From assembly GCA_035635475.1 (NCBI GenBank), contig DASQAZ010000020.1, positions 1 through 12,266 on the forward strand: a DNA stretch of 12,266 nt, given 5' to 3'. The stretch comes from VBOC01 sp035635475. GTDB taxonomy: Bacteria > Bacteroidota > Ignavibacteria > UBA10030 > SZUA-254. A model generated the notes under the pieces. That model had not been told where the DNA came from. It made no database searches and was given only the letters and a program-made list of their open reading frames with translations. Below, piece after piece: positions 5,995 through 12,266 of this stretch. Both the position numbers and the translations under genes were made by a program. Within the stretch, counting starts at the first letter, position 1; every line of letters begins with the position of its first letter.

Positions 5995-7200
5995 TCAGAT
6001 TTTCTTCAATGCCTGCCTGAAATCTCCGATCAGATCTTCGACTCCCTCGACCCCGACGGAGATGCGGATCATTCCGGGCGTTACTCCATGGCTCGCGAGC
6101 TCGCTCGCACTCATATTGATGTGTGAAGAATAGACGGGTATGCTGACGAGGGTTTCTACGCCGCCGAGCGACATGGCGTTGACCGCCACCTTGAGATGAT
6201 CACACACACGAACTGCGCCCTTCACGCCGCCTTTTACTTCAATTGTAACCATTCCCCCGAATCCTGACATCTGCTTTTTCGCGAGCCCGTGTTGGGGATG
6301 GGAGGGTAAACCCGGATAAAGTACGCGCAAAACCTTCGGATGCCGCTCAAGCGCCCGTGCGAGCGCCATCGCATTCTCATTTTGCCGGCGAACCCGAAGC
6401 TCGAAGGTCTTGAGGCTTCGGTCGACCAGAAACGCCGCGAACGGATCTGCGCATCCGCCCAGATGTTTCGCCAAACCCTTTACTTTGTCGATGAACGACC
6501 GCCGGGCTGTCACGACGCCCCCCATAAGGTCGGCGTGCCCTCCGAGATATTTCGTTGCACTTTCGAGAATTACATCCACGCCAAACTTGAAAGGGTCCTG
6601 ATTCACGATCGTCGCAAACGTGTTATCGATCATGATCGTGATGCGGCTGCGGAATTCCTTCTCCGCCCGTCTCGTCATGCGGACAATTTTCTCAATGTCG
6701 ACAAGCCGCAGCGTCGGGTTTGTCGGCGTTTCGAAGTAAACGACCTTAGTTTTTGGAGTAATGAGATATAACAGATCCTCGAGCGAGTGCGGCTCAACAT
6801 ACTTGACCTCAATCTGATACGCCGGGATGGTATCACGGAAAAACCGGTACGTCCCGCCGTACAACGCCGGCGTGCTGATGATTTCATCCCCGTGCTTGCA
6901 TGCGGTGAGGATGGTTGTTGAAATAGCGGCCATGCCGGAAGCGAACAACGCGGCGGCTTCCCCTCCCTCCAGGAGCGCTATCCTTTCCTCAACCTCGTTC
7001 ACCGTGGGGTTGTGATAACGCGTGTACACGTAAACGCTCCGGTCGCCCTTGGCGTAGCGGATCGCATCGTTCGAGTTCTTAAACCGGTACGTGCTTGTCT
7101 GATAGATCGGCGAGGCCACGGGGCCCTGGTACGCGTAGAGGTGTTTGCCGTGGATCGCCCGCGTGGAGAGAGCGAGCTGGGCTGTACGTTTCTTCTTCAT
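5995..7200 (-). CDS. Cystathionine gamma-lyase / methionine gamma-lyase-type PLP enzyme
   Basis: This cytosolic PLP enzyme of the Cys/Met metabolism family (fold type I) probably cleaves cystathionine, methionine or a related sulfur amino acid. The products would be a thiol, a 2-oxo acid and ammonia. It has 401 residues, the normal length. Lys217 in SATKYLGGHADLMGG is the Schiff-base lysine and Asp192 in IDNTF pairs with the PLP ring nitrogen. Tyr59/Arg61 in YTRYHNPT bind the cofactor phosphate of the partner subunit, SGMAAI (about 88-93) is the phosphate loop, and Tyr114 in LYGGTYRFF stacks on PLP. The place where methionine gamma-lyases carry an active-site cysteine (YGCT) is glycine here, as in cystathionine gamma-lyases. 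The start was set at MKKKRTAQLA because AGGAA (7206-7210) sits 5 bases before it. A longer frame would overlap the end of the preceding SDR gene and add 16 unlikely residues. The SDR stop lies 13 bases upstream. Confidence 0.92.
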   Translation of the reverse strand: MKKKRTAQLALSTRAIHGKHLYAYQGPVASPIYQTSTYRFKNSNDAIRYAKGDRSVYVYTRYHNPTVNEVEERIALLEGGEAAALFASGMAAISTTILTACKHGDEIISTPALYGGTYRFFRDTIPAYQIEVKYVEPHSLEDLLYLITPKTKVVYFETPTNPTLRLVDIEKIVRMTRRAEKEFRSRITIMIDNTFATIVNQDPFKFGVDVILESATKYLGGHADLMGGVVTARRSFIDKVKGLAKHLGGCADPFAAFLVDRSLKTFELRVRRQNENAMALARALERHPKVLRVLYPGLPSHPQHGLAKKQMSGFGGMVTIEVKGGVKGAVRVCDHLKVAVNAMSLGGVETLVSIPVYSSHINMSASELASHGVTPGMIRISVGVEGVEDLIGDFRQALKKI

Positions 7201-7213
7201 GATGTTTCCTTTA

Positions 7214-8029
7214 TTATCTCGCACACGTTTGTGCCCGCCCGCCGTCAATGCTGAAACTCGCGCCGGTGATCCAGCCCGCGCGGTCTGAGGCGAGGAATAG
7301 AATTAATTCAGCAACCTCCTCGGCGGTGCCGACACGGCCGATCGGATGCGTGGTCTTGCTGTGCTCGAGGAATTTTTGGTACGCCGCCTCATCCATGCCG
7401 CTTGCCCGATGAAGATTTGTCACGACCACGCCGGGATTGACCGCATTGACACGCACGCCCTTCGGTCCAAGCTCCAGAGCCGCGCAGTGAGTCAACTGAT
7501 CGACACCGGCTTTGCTCACGCAATAGGACAAAACCCCCGGAAACGCCCGTATTCCCGTAACGCTCGATAGATTGACGATGTTGCCCTTTCGCTCTATTAT
7601 AAATGGAAGCGCCAGTTGTGTCAATCGGAACAATGAGCGAAGATTAATGTCAAGCATCTTATCCCAGTCATCGAGCGTAGTATTCTCGATCGACCCGAAT
7701 CCGATGGTCCCCGCCGCATTGACGAGTACGTCGATTCCCCCGAATCGTTGAAGAGTTGTGTTGATGACACGCTGCCTGTCGGGCTCAAGGCGCAAGTCTG
7801 CGGGGATCACTTCCACCATCTCCGGGTTCATTGCCGCTGCCACGGACCTGAGCTCCGTCTCCCGACGCGCGACAATGGCGACCTGCGCACCGCGTTTCGA
7901 GCAGAGCATCGCAGTCGCCTTTCCGATCCCGCTCGAAGCGCCGGTGACGAGGAGGACTTTATTGGCAAATTCCTTCACACTGCTCGTCTGCGCCTGGAGC
8001 TCTGGGGTTTGTGCATTTGTCCCGGTCAT
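7214..8029 (-). CDS. Short-chain dehydrogenase/reductase (classical SDR)
   Basis: This is a cytosolic NAD(P)-dependent oxidoreductase of unknown substrate. The 271-residue protein is a full classical SDR: the cofactor motif TGASSGIG at 29-36, NAAG at 104-107, Asn129 in the catalytic tetrad, Ser155/156 in NLSSVTG, and Tyr169 with Lys173 in YCVSK. The C-terminal IDGG closes the fold as in FabG-like and glucose-dehydrogenase-like enzymes. VARR after the second strand offers two arginines that could favour NADP(H). About 20 residues precede the first strand, more than usual. A GTG at residue 18 (VKEFANK) is an alternative start, but only weak purine context supports either. The gene lies 10 bases after the uracil-DNA glycosylase stop and 13 before the lyase start, so all three are likely co-transcribed. 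Its partners do not reveal the substrate. Confidence 0.92.
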   Translation of the reverse strand: MTGTNAQTPELQAQTSSVKEFANKVLLVTGASSGIGKATAMLCSKRGAQVAIVARRETELRSVAAAMNPEMVEVIPADLRLEPDRQRVINTTLQRFGGIDVLVNAAGTIGFGSIENTTLDDWDKMLDINLRSLFRLTQLALPFIIERKGNIVNLSSVTGIRAFPGVLSYCVSKAGVDQLTHCAALELGPKGVRVNAVNPGVVVTNLHRASGMDEAAYQKFLEHSKTTHPIGRVGTAEEVAELILFLASDRAGWITGASFSIDGGRAQTCAR

Positions 8030-8039
8030 GCGTTAGGGC

Positions 8040-8732
8040 TCATCCGGCCCCAATCAGCGATCGGGCACGCCGGAATATAGCATTGAACATCGGCTCGGTC
8101 AGTTTTCCCGTGAAGGTATTTTGCTGGCTCGGATGGAACGAGGCAAGCAGCGTTTGATCTTGGTTCAGCGCGTACTGTGCGCCGTGCGTAAACAATGGCC
8201 GAACAGGCAGCGAGGTGAGCTCCAGCTCCCTGAATGAGTTAAAGACCGTATCAAAGGCGATTCTTCCCAGAGCCACGATCACAGTGAGGCGCTTGAGCAA
8301 ACGGATTTCCTGCAATAAGTACGTCCTGCAGTTCTTCAGTTCCGCCGGCAAGAGCTTGTTTTGCGGAGGCGCACACCGGGCTGACGCGGTTATGTAGCAA
8401 TCCAGGAGTCGCAGCCCATCCGTCCGTGAGAAAGATTCTCCGCGGTTCGCGAAGCCATATTTATGGAGAGCCCGGTAGAGCCAATCCCCGCTGCGATCGC
8501 CGGTAAACATCCGGCCCGTTCTGTTGCCTCCGTGAGCCGCAGGCGCAAGACCAACGATCAACAGCCGTGCGCGAGGATCCCCAAGGCTCGGAACCGGCTT
8601 TCCCCAATAGTCGCAGTCCATGAACCGGGCAACCTTCTCCTTAGCGACCTTCTCTCTCCATCTGACGAGGCGCGGGCATGCCCTGCACTTGACGATTGTC
8701 TTCTGAAGCGCCGCAAGATCCGTATTACTCAT
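8040..8732 (-). CDS. Uracil-DNA glycosylase, family 5 (UdgB type)
   Basis: This base-excision-repair enzyme removes uracil, and in this family often hypoxanthine or other deaminated bases, from DNA. The product is 230 residues long. Motif A is GLAPAAHGGNRTGRMFTGDRSG (from about residue 61), whose AAHGGNRTGR is diagnostic of family 5 and lacks the polar catalytic residue found in family 1. Motif B is HPSQQNTFTGKLT (about 200-212), matching the HPSPLN-type loop. Four cysteines placed for a [4Fe-4S] cluster are Cys16, Cys19 (CRACP), Cys120 (SARCAPPQNK) and Cys135. I set the start at the ATG of MSNTDLAAL because the only longer start is a TTG that adds eight residues; neither has a clear Shine-Dalgarno. 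A DNA-repair gene between metabolic genes is mildly unexpected. The family assignment is strong from both motifs. Confidence 0.94.
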   Translation of the reverse strand: MSNTDLAALQKTIVKCRACPRLVRWREKVAKEKVARFMDCDYWGKPVPSLGDPRARLLIVGLAPAAHGGNRTGRMFTGDRSGDWLYRALHKYGFANRGESFSRTDGLRLLDCYITASARCAPPQNKLLPAELKNCRTYLLQEIRLLKRLTVIVALGRIAFDTVFNSFRELELTSLPVRPLFTHGAQYALNQDQTLLASFHPSQQNTFTGKLTEPMFNAIFRRARSLIGAG

Positions 8733-8771
8733 CGTCTGACCGCAGGAGAGTAACAAAAAATTGAAATTGAA

Positions 8772-9269
8772 TCATTCCAGGAACGGTTCGGTCGGTTCTT
8801 CTCTTCCAGGTTCGAGATGATTATCCATCATGATCCGGGCGCAGGTGTTCCATCGAAGGATGGCGTCGTCGTTCTTCGGAGGGCGCATCGATTCGGCTTT
8901 TTCAAAAAAATCCATTGCCTCGCGCATCCACTCATAGGCATGGGATTTATGGCCGGGCATGCCGCGGCTCAACACGGCCTTCGCCTGCCGCTCACAAATA
9001 ATCCCCCCGTAATACGCGCGCTCATACTCATCGCGCAGCCGGGGCAACAACTCGCGGGCGTGCTTAACCTCCACAGCCTTCCCGTCACCGAACTGATCTG
9101 TTATGGAGAGCAACAGCACGACCAGCGCTTTCTGATTTTCAGGCTCGATATCCAGGATGTCAGAACAGATGCTCTCGGCTTCTCTGGGCTCGTTGAGCAG
9201 GCGGTAGCGTTCCGCTTTCTCCAGCGCAGGAGCGATGCCTTCCTTGGATAGGGGTTTGAGCTTGAACAT
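8772..9269 (-). CDS. Tetratricopeptide-like helical protein of unknown function
   Basis: This is a small soluble protein of 165 residues with no signal peptide or membrane segment. Residues about 13-46 (PALEKAERYRLLNEPREAE... to ENQKAL) read as one TPR-like helix pair, and about 107-137 (KSHAYEWMREAMDFFEKAE...) as a second. The middle part is helical and charged, with EYERAYYGG at about 81-89. TPR units usually serve protein-protein contact; no enzymatic motif is visible. The ATG of MFKLKPLSKE was chosen because AGGT (9277-9280) precedes it by 7 bases. A frame open further upstream would add a 17-residue segment with no support. It sits 62 bases after the sdhB stop, in the same direction, so a link to assembly or regulation of succinate dehydrogenase is possible but only suggested by position. 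I recognise the style of protein, not a named family. Confidence 0.78.
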   Translation of the reverse strand: MFKLKPLSKEGIAPALEKAERYRLLNEPREAESICSDILDIEPENQKALVVLLLSITDQFGDGKAVEVKHARELLPRLRDEYERAYYGGIICERQAKAVLSRGMPGHKSHAYEWMREAMDFFEKAESMRPPKNDDAILRWNTCARIMMDNHLEPGREEPTEPFLE

Positions 9270-9331
9270 GAGGTTTACCTGTCTGGTTGTCGCGATCGGT
9301 CCGCCAATGGTGGGCAGCAAACGCGTCCGTT

Positions 9332-10072
9332 CTACGCCTTCAGAATCCGGAACAGCTTCTTAATCGGGTCAAAAAATTCATCCACGACGCGTTCCTTCAA
9401 CGGAATAATCGCATTGTCCGTGATCGTAATATTTTCCGGGCAAACCTTCGTGCAGCACTTGGTGATGTTGCACAAGCCGATCCCCTGGGTTTTCTTCAGT
9501 TCAGCCAACCGGTTCTCCGTGTCGAGGGGATGCATCTCCAAGGAGGCGGCATAAACAAAGTATCTCGGACCGATGAATTCGTTGTAAAGGTGATGCTCCC
9601 TCAGGACGTGACAGACATCCTGGCACAGGAAACACTCGATGCACTTGCGGAATTCCTGTACCCGGTCGACGTCCTCCTGCGCGATGCGCCACGTTCCGTC
9701 TGGAGCATCGGGAGGCCGGGGGTTGAACTTTTTGATCTGCTTCTTCACACGGAAATTCCACGACACGTCCGTCACCAGGTCTTTAATGATTGGAAAAGCC
9801 CGCATCGGTTCTATGGTCGTGGTCTTATCGAGCGGGAGGTCGCTCAGGCGGGTCATGCACATCAGCTTCGGATTTCCATTCACCTCGGCCGAACAGGAGC
9901 CGCACTTCCCCGCTTTGCAGTTCCACCGCACGGCAAGATCATTCGCCTGTTCCGCCTGGATCTGGTGCACGGCATCGAGGACCACCATTCCTTCCGATAT
10001 TTTCGTTTCGTAGTTCTCGAACTTGCCGCCGCGCGCGTCTCCGCGCCATATGCCAAACGTGGCCGTTGCCAT
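9332..10072 (-). CDS. sdhB: Succinate dehydrogenase / fumarate reductase iron-sulfur subunit
   Basis: This subunit carries electrons from the FAD of SdhA to the quinone site of the membrane anchor, on the cytoplasmic face of the inner membrane. The 246-residue protein has the N-terminal ferredoxin domain with [2Fe-2S] ligands Cys52, Cys57, Cys60 and Cys72. The C-terminal helical domain has Cys144, Cys147, Cys150 and Cys211 for [4Fe-4S], and Cys154, Cys201 and Cys207 for [3Fe-4S]. Spacing matches the Escherichia coli subunit throughout. The start ATG shares one base with the sdhA stop (TGATG) and is preceded by GAGGAGA (10080-10086) at a 7-base gap. A GTG directly before it is possible but less well placed. 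This indicates translational coupling with sdhA. All cluster ligands are intact, so the enzyme should be functional. The sequence alone does not settle the direction (oxidation of succinate or reduction of fumarate). Confidence 0.96.
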   Translation of the reverse strand: MATATFGIWRGDARGGKFENYETKISEGMVVLDAVHQIQAEQANDLAVRWNCKAGKCGSCSAEVNGNPKLMCMTRLSDLPLDKTTTIEPMRAFPIIKDLVTDVSWNFRVKKQIKKFNPRPPDAPDGTWRIAQEDVDRVQEFRKCIECFLCQDVCHVLREHHLYNEFIGPRYFVYAASLEMHPLDTENRLAELKKTQGIGLCNITKCCTKVCPENITITDNAIIPLKERVVDEFFDPIKKLFRILKA

Positions 10073-11892
10073 CACTTCATCTCCTCGACGATCTGTTTGA
10101 GGTCGGGTCTCAGTTCAAGCGTGGGTTCCCGCACGATCGCCATCCGGCCATCCGCATCTTTGCGAGCGACGATATTGCAATGCCCGAACGTCTCGTTTTT
10201 TATCGGGTAATCTTCGCGAAAGTGCGCGCCGCGGCTCTCCTTTCGTTCGAGGGCCGCGAGGGCGATCATTTCAGAAACTGTCAACAGATTCTGCAGGTCG
10301 AGCGCCGTGTGCCAGCCGGGGTTATACTCACGGTTTCCGTTCGCACGGACTCGGCCTGCTCTCTCGCGCAGCTTTCGGAGTTCATCAACCGCCTGAAGCA
10401 TTTCGCCCTCCCTGCGGACGATACCGACAAGCCTCTGCATCATCTCCTGCAGATCATACTGAACCTGATAAGGGTTCGCGCCCCGCGGGTCCCCGTCAGG
10501 CTCGAATGGCTTCAGCGCCGCGCTCGCCGCCTCCTCGACCTGTTTATCGTCGATCTTCGAAGCTCCGTGTTCCTTTGCAAAGCGTGCGGCGTGTTCGCCG
10601 GCCCGCTTTCCGAACACGAGAAGGTCGGAGAGCGAGTTCCCTCCGAGCCGGTTCGCGCCGTGCAATCCGGCTGCGCACTCGCCGACGGCATAGAGTCCGG
10701 GCACGGTCGACATCTGCGAATCTGCATCGACGCGGACGCCTCCCATCATGTAATGGGTTGTGGGTCCCACTTCCATCGCCTCTTTCGTAATATCGATATC
10801 GGCAAGCTGCTTGAACTGATGGTACATGCTCGGCAGCTTTTTCTTGATGATCTCCTCTGCATTCGGGAGCTTTTTCTTGATCCACGAGATGTCGAGATAC
10901 ACGCCGCCGTGAGGAGATGCGCGGCCTTCTTTAATTTCGCGCACGATGCAGCGGGCGATATGGTCGCGGGTAAGAAGTTCGGGGGGCCTTCGTGCGTCCG
11001 GATCGCCCTGGGTGTACCGCCATCCCTCTTCTTCGTTATCGGCCGTTTGATTCCGATAGAGCTCGGGGATGTCCTCGAACATAAATCTGCGGCCGTCCTT
11101 GTTCAGCAAAATCCCACCCTCGCCGCGGACACTCTCCGTAACGAGAATGCCCTGAACGCTGGGTGGCCACACCATTCCGGTCGGGTGGAATTGGACGAAT
11201 TCCATATCCATCAGATCCGCTCCGGCTTGATAGGCCAACGCATGCCCATCGCCGGTGTATTCCCAACTATTGCTCGTAATCTTATATGCTCTTCCGATGC
11301 CGCCCGTGGCAAGGATGATCGCTTTCGCTTGAAAAAGTTTGAATCTCCCTTTCTCACGGTCATAGCCGAAGCCCGCGGCGACGCGAGATTCATCCTTCAG
11401 GAGAGTCGTGATCGTGCACTCCATGTGCACCTCGATACCCTGGTGGATCCCATGATCCTGAAGTGTGCGGATCATCTCCAGGCCGGTGCGATCTCCAACG
11501 TGCGCCAGGCGCGGATATTTGTGTCCCCCGAAATTCCGCTGCAGAATTCGTCCATCCTTCGTACGGTCGAAGAGCGCGCCCCAGGCTTCCAGCTCGCGGA
11601 CGCGTTCCGGGGCTTCCTTGGCGTGCAGCTCGGCCATGCGCCAGTTGTTAAGATATTGCCCGCCTCGCATGGTGTCGGCGAAGTGCACCTTCCAATTATC
11701 TCTCTGATCGACGTTCGCGAGTGATGCCGCGATGCCCCCCTCCGCCATCACGGTATGCGCTTTGCCCAGAAGGGATTTGCAGACTAGCCCTACGGAAAGT
11801 CCCGAGGCCGAGGCCTCGATGGCGGCCCTTAGGCCGGCTCCCCCGGCCCCGATCACGAGAACGTCGTATTGATGCGATTGGAATTGCGCCAT
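10072..11892 (-). CDS. sdhA: Succinate dehydrogenase / fumarate reductase flavoprotein subunit
   Basis: This catalytic subunit interconverts succinate and fumarate and passes electrons to SdhB. The 606-residue product opens with the FAD dinucleotide fold IGAGGAG (14-20). HTVMAEGG follows, with His46 as the covalent FAD attachment site. Active-site residues are visible: His236 in FVQFHPTG, Arg256 in VRGEGG, the arginines of TRDHIAR (about 309-314), His380 in GPTTHYMMGG and Arg415 in HGANRLGGNSL. The C-terminal domain ends with the family's REDYP region. GALFDRTKDGRILQRNFGG and the insert near 281-305 remind me of the SDH class with C-A-B gene order seen in actinobacteria and deltaproteobacteria rather than the E. 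coli type. The ATG of MAQFQSHQYD overlaps the sdhC stop by one base, with GGAGA (11901-11905) 8 bases upstream inside sdhC. A longer frame into sdhC was rejected for this reason. Confidence 0.97.
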   Translation of the reverse strand: MAQFQSHQYDVLVIGAGGAGLRAAIEASASGLSVGLVCKSLLGKAHTVMAEGGIAASLANVDQRDNWKVHFADTMRGGQYLNNWRMAELHAKEAPERVRELEAWGALFDRTKDGRILQRNFGGHKYPRLAHVGDRTGLEMIRTLQDHGIHQGIEVHMECTITTLLKDESRVAAGFGYDREKGRFKLFQAKAIILATGGIGRAYKITSNSWEYTGDGHALAYQAGADLMDMEFVQFHPTGMVWPPSVQGILVTESVRGEGGILLNKDGRRFMFEDIPELYRNQTADNEEEGWRYTQGDPDARRPPELLTRDHIARCIVREIKEGRASPHGGVYLDISWIKKKLPNAEEIIKKKLPSMYHQFKQLADIDITKEAMEVGPTTHYMMGGVRVDADSQMSTVPGLYAVGECAAGLHGANRLGGNSLSDLLVFGKRAGEHAARFAKEHGASKIDDKQVEEAASAALKPFEPDGDPRGANPYQVQYDLQEMMQRLVGIVRREGEMLQAVDELRKLRERAGRVRANGNREYNPGWHTALDLQNLLTVSEMIALAALERKESRGAHFREDYPIKNETFGHCNIVARKDADGRMAIVREPTLELRPDLKQIVEEMK

Positions 11893-12266
11893 CAGAGAAT
11901 TCTCCAGTCGGTCCAGACGCCCATCGAGCAGAGGCGAACGTAGATATCCGAAAATGCGACCGAAAAGAGGCTCATCCACGCCCAGACCATATGCCGGCGG
12001 TTAAGACAGCTCACGCAGTCGTACGATCGCCGCCGGACGGATGCCCGCGCAAGCACATCCCGAATACCCCCGACCAGATGGCGCAGCGAGTGACAGCCGA
12101 GAGCATATCCGCCGAGGAGAACTACATTCACAGCCAGCACGATCGTGCCGATGCCGATGCCGAACGAGGCCTCTCCGGTGAGCGCGTCTGTAAACCGGAA
12201 GGCCTTCACGACATCGCTCGCAAGTATGACGAGGAAGAGCAATGCGAGATAGAGAAAGTACCGGTG
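11892..12266 (-). CDS. sdhC: Succinate dehydrogenase membrane anchor, C-terminal 124 residues (partial, runs off the right edge)
   Basis: This is the heme-b/quinone-binding membrane subunit that anchors SdhAB to the inner membrane. The visible part has three hydrophobic segments: about 3-20 (YFLYLALLFLVILAS), about 38-57 (IGTIVLAVNVVLLGGYALG) and about 93-115 (MVWAWMSLFSVAFSDIYVR). GCHSLRHLVGG at 57-67 offers His59 and His63 as candidate heme ligands. LNRRHMVWAW and the end motif TDWRIL are typical of the large single-subunit anchors of C-A-B type SDH operons. A hydrophilic loop (about 68-90) contains an uncommon CVSC pair, Cys84 and Cys87. The N-terminus and start codon lie beyond the window. 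The stop overlaps the sdhA start (TGATG), which makes this the first of the coupled sdh genes seen here. Function is inferred mainly from the operon and the helix pattern. Confidence 0.87.
   Translation of the reverse strand, partial: HRYFLYLALLFLVILASDVVKAFRFTDALTGEASFGIGIGTIVLAVNVVLLGGYALGCHSLRHLVGGIRDVLARASVRRRSYDCVSCLNRRHMVWAWMSLFSVAFSDIYVRLCSMGVWTDWRIL

Noticed and set aside
7201..7248. 16-residue N-terminal extension of the gamma-lyase
   Set aside because: It would overlap the SDR stop region, and the internal ATG has a well-placed AGGAA and matches the family start.
9287..10210. 307-codon plus-strand frame opposite sdhB
   Set aside because: The sdhB reading is certain from its cysteine clusters, and this frame has no domain.
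9790..11724. Very long open frame on the plus strand opposite sdhA and sdhB
   Set aside because: It lies wholly antisense to two unmistakable genes, shows no known domain and has the low-complexity, arginine-rich look of a shadow frame in GC-rich DNA.
1..12266. CRISPR array, insertion sequence, phage or toxin-antitoxin genes
   Set aside because: No direct-repeat array with spacers, transposase or integrase motif, terminal inverted repeats or small paired toxin-antitoxin genes could be found.

Overview
The window looks like ordinary chromosomal DNA of a free-living bacterium, moderately GC-rich, coding-dense and with no mobile element, phage gene, CRISPR array, tRNA or rRNA that I can see. 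The best hint at lineage is the secreted acid phosphatase. It carries two C-terminal repeats of the 'GWNM(I/V)...YWVK' type, which I associate with Ignavibacteria, Kryptonia and other FCB-group genomes. Several start regions also show boxes resembling the Bacteroidota-type promoter (TTTG, about 20 nt, TAnnTTTG). The succinate dehydrogenase has the C-A-B layout with a single membrane subunit known from several anaerobic and soil phyla. FCB-group assignment is therefore an inference of moderate to low confidence.

Layout. At the left edge is the N-terminus of an MFS transporter on the minus strand. It diverges from a plus-strand group: GTP-type phosphoenolpyruvate carboxykinase, an MDR-family alcohol/quinone oxidoreductase, and a serine racemase/threonine dehydratase-like PLP enzyme. 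This group converges, with zero bases between stop codons, on a minus-strand secreted purple-acid-phosphatase-like protein. The longest non-coding stretch follows (5723-5994). Its right part is GC-rich and rich in inverted repeats, and it is the only place where an undescribed element might sit. The rest is one long minus-strand series. Read in transcription order from the right edge it is sdhC (partial), sdhA, sdhB, a TPR-like protein, a family 5 uracil-DNA glycosylase, a short-chain dehydrogenase and a cystathionine/methionine gamma-lyase-type enzyme.

How the genes fit together. PEPCK works at the oxaloacetate-PEP node and succinate dehydrogenase feeds electrons from the TCA cycle into the quinone pool. 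The two PLP enzymes belong to families that release 2-oxobutyrate or pyruvate plus ammonia from threonine, serine, cystathionine or methionine, which would feed the same central metabolism. The sdh genes are translationally coupled (TGATG overlaps). The UDG, SDR and lyase genes are spaced 10 and 13 bases apart and probably share a transcript. I found no convincing new multi-gene system. The points most worth a second look are the inverted-repeat-rich intergenic region, the palindromic half-sites between the divergent genes at the left end, and the serine-racemase-like metal site in the PLP enzyme.
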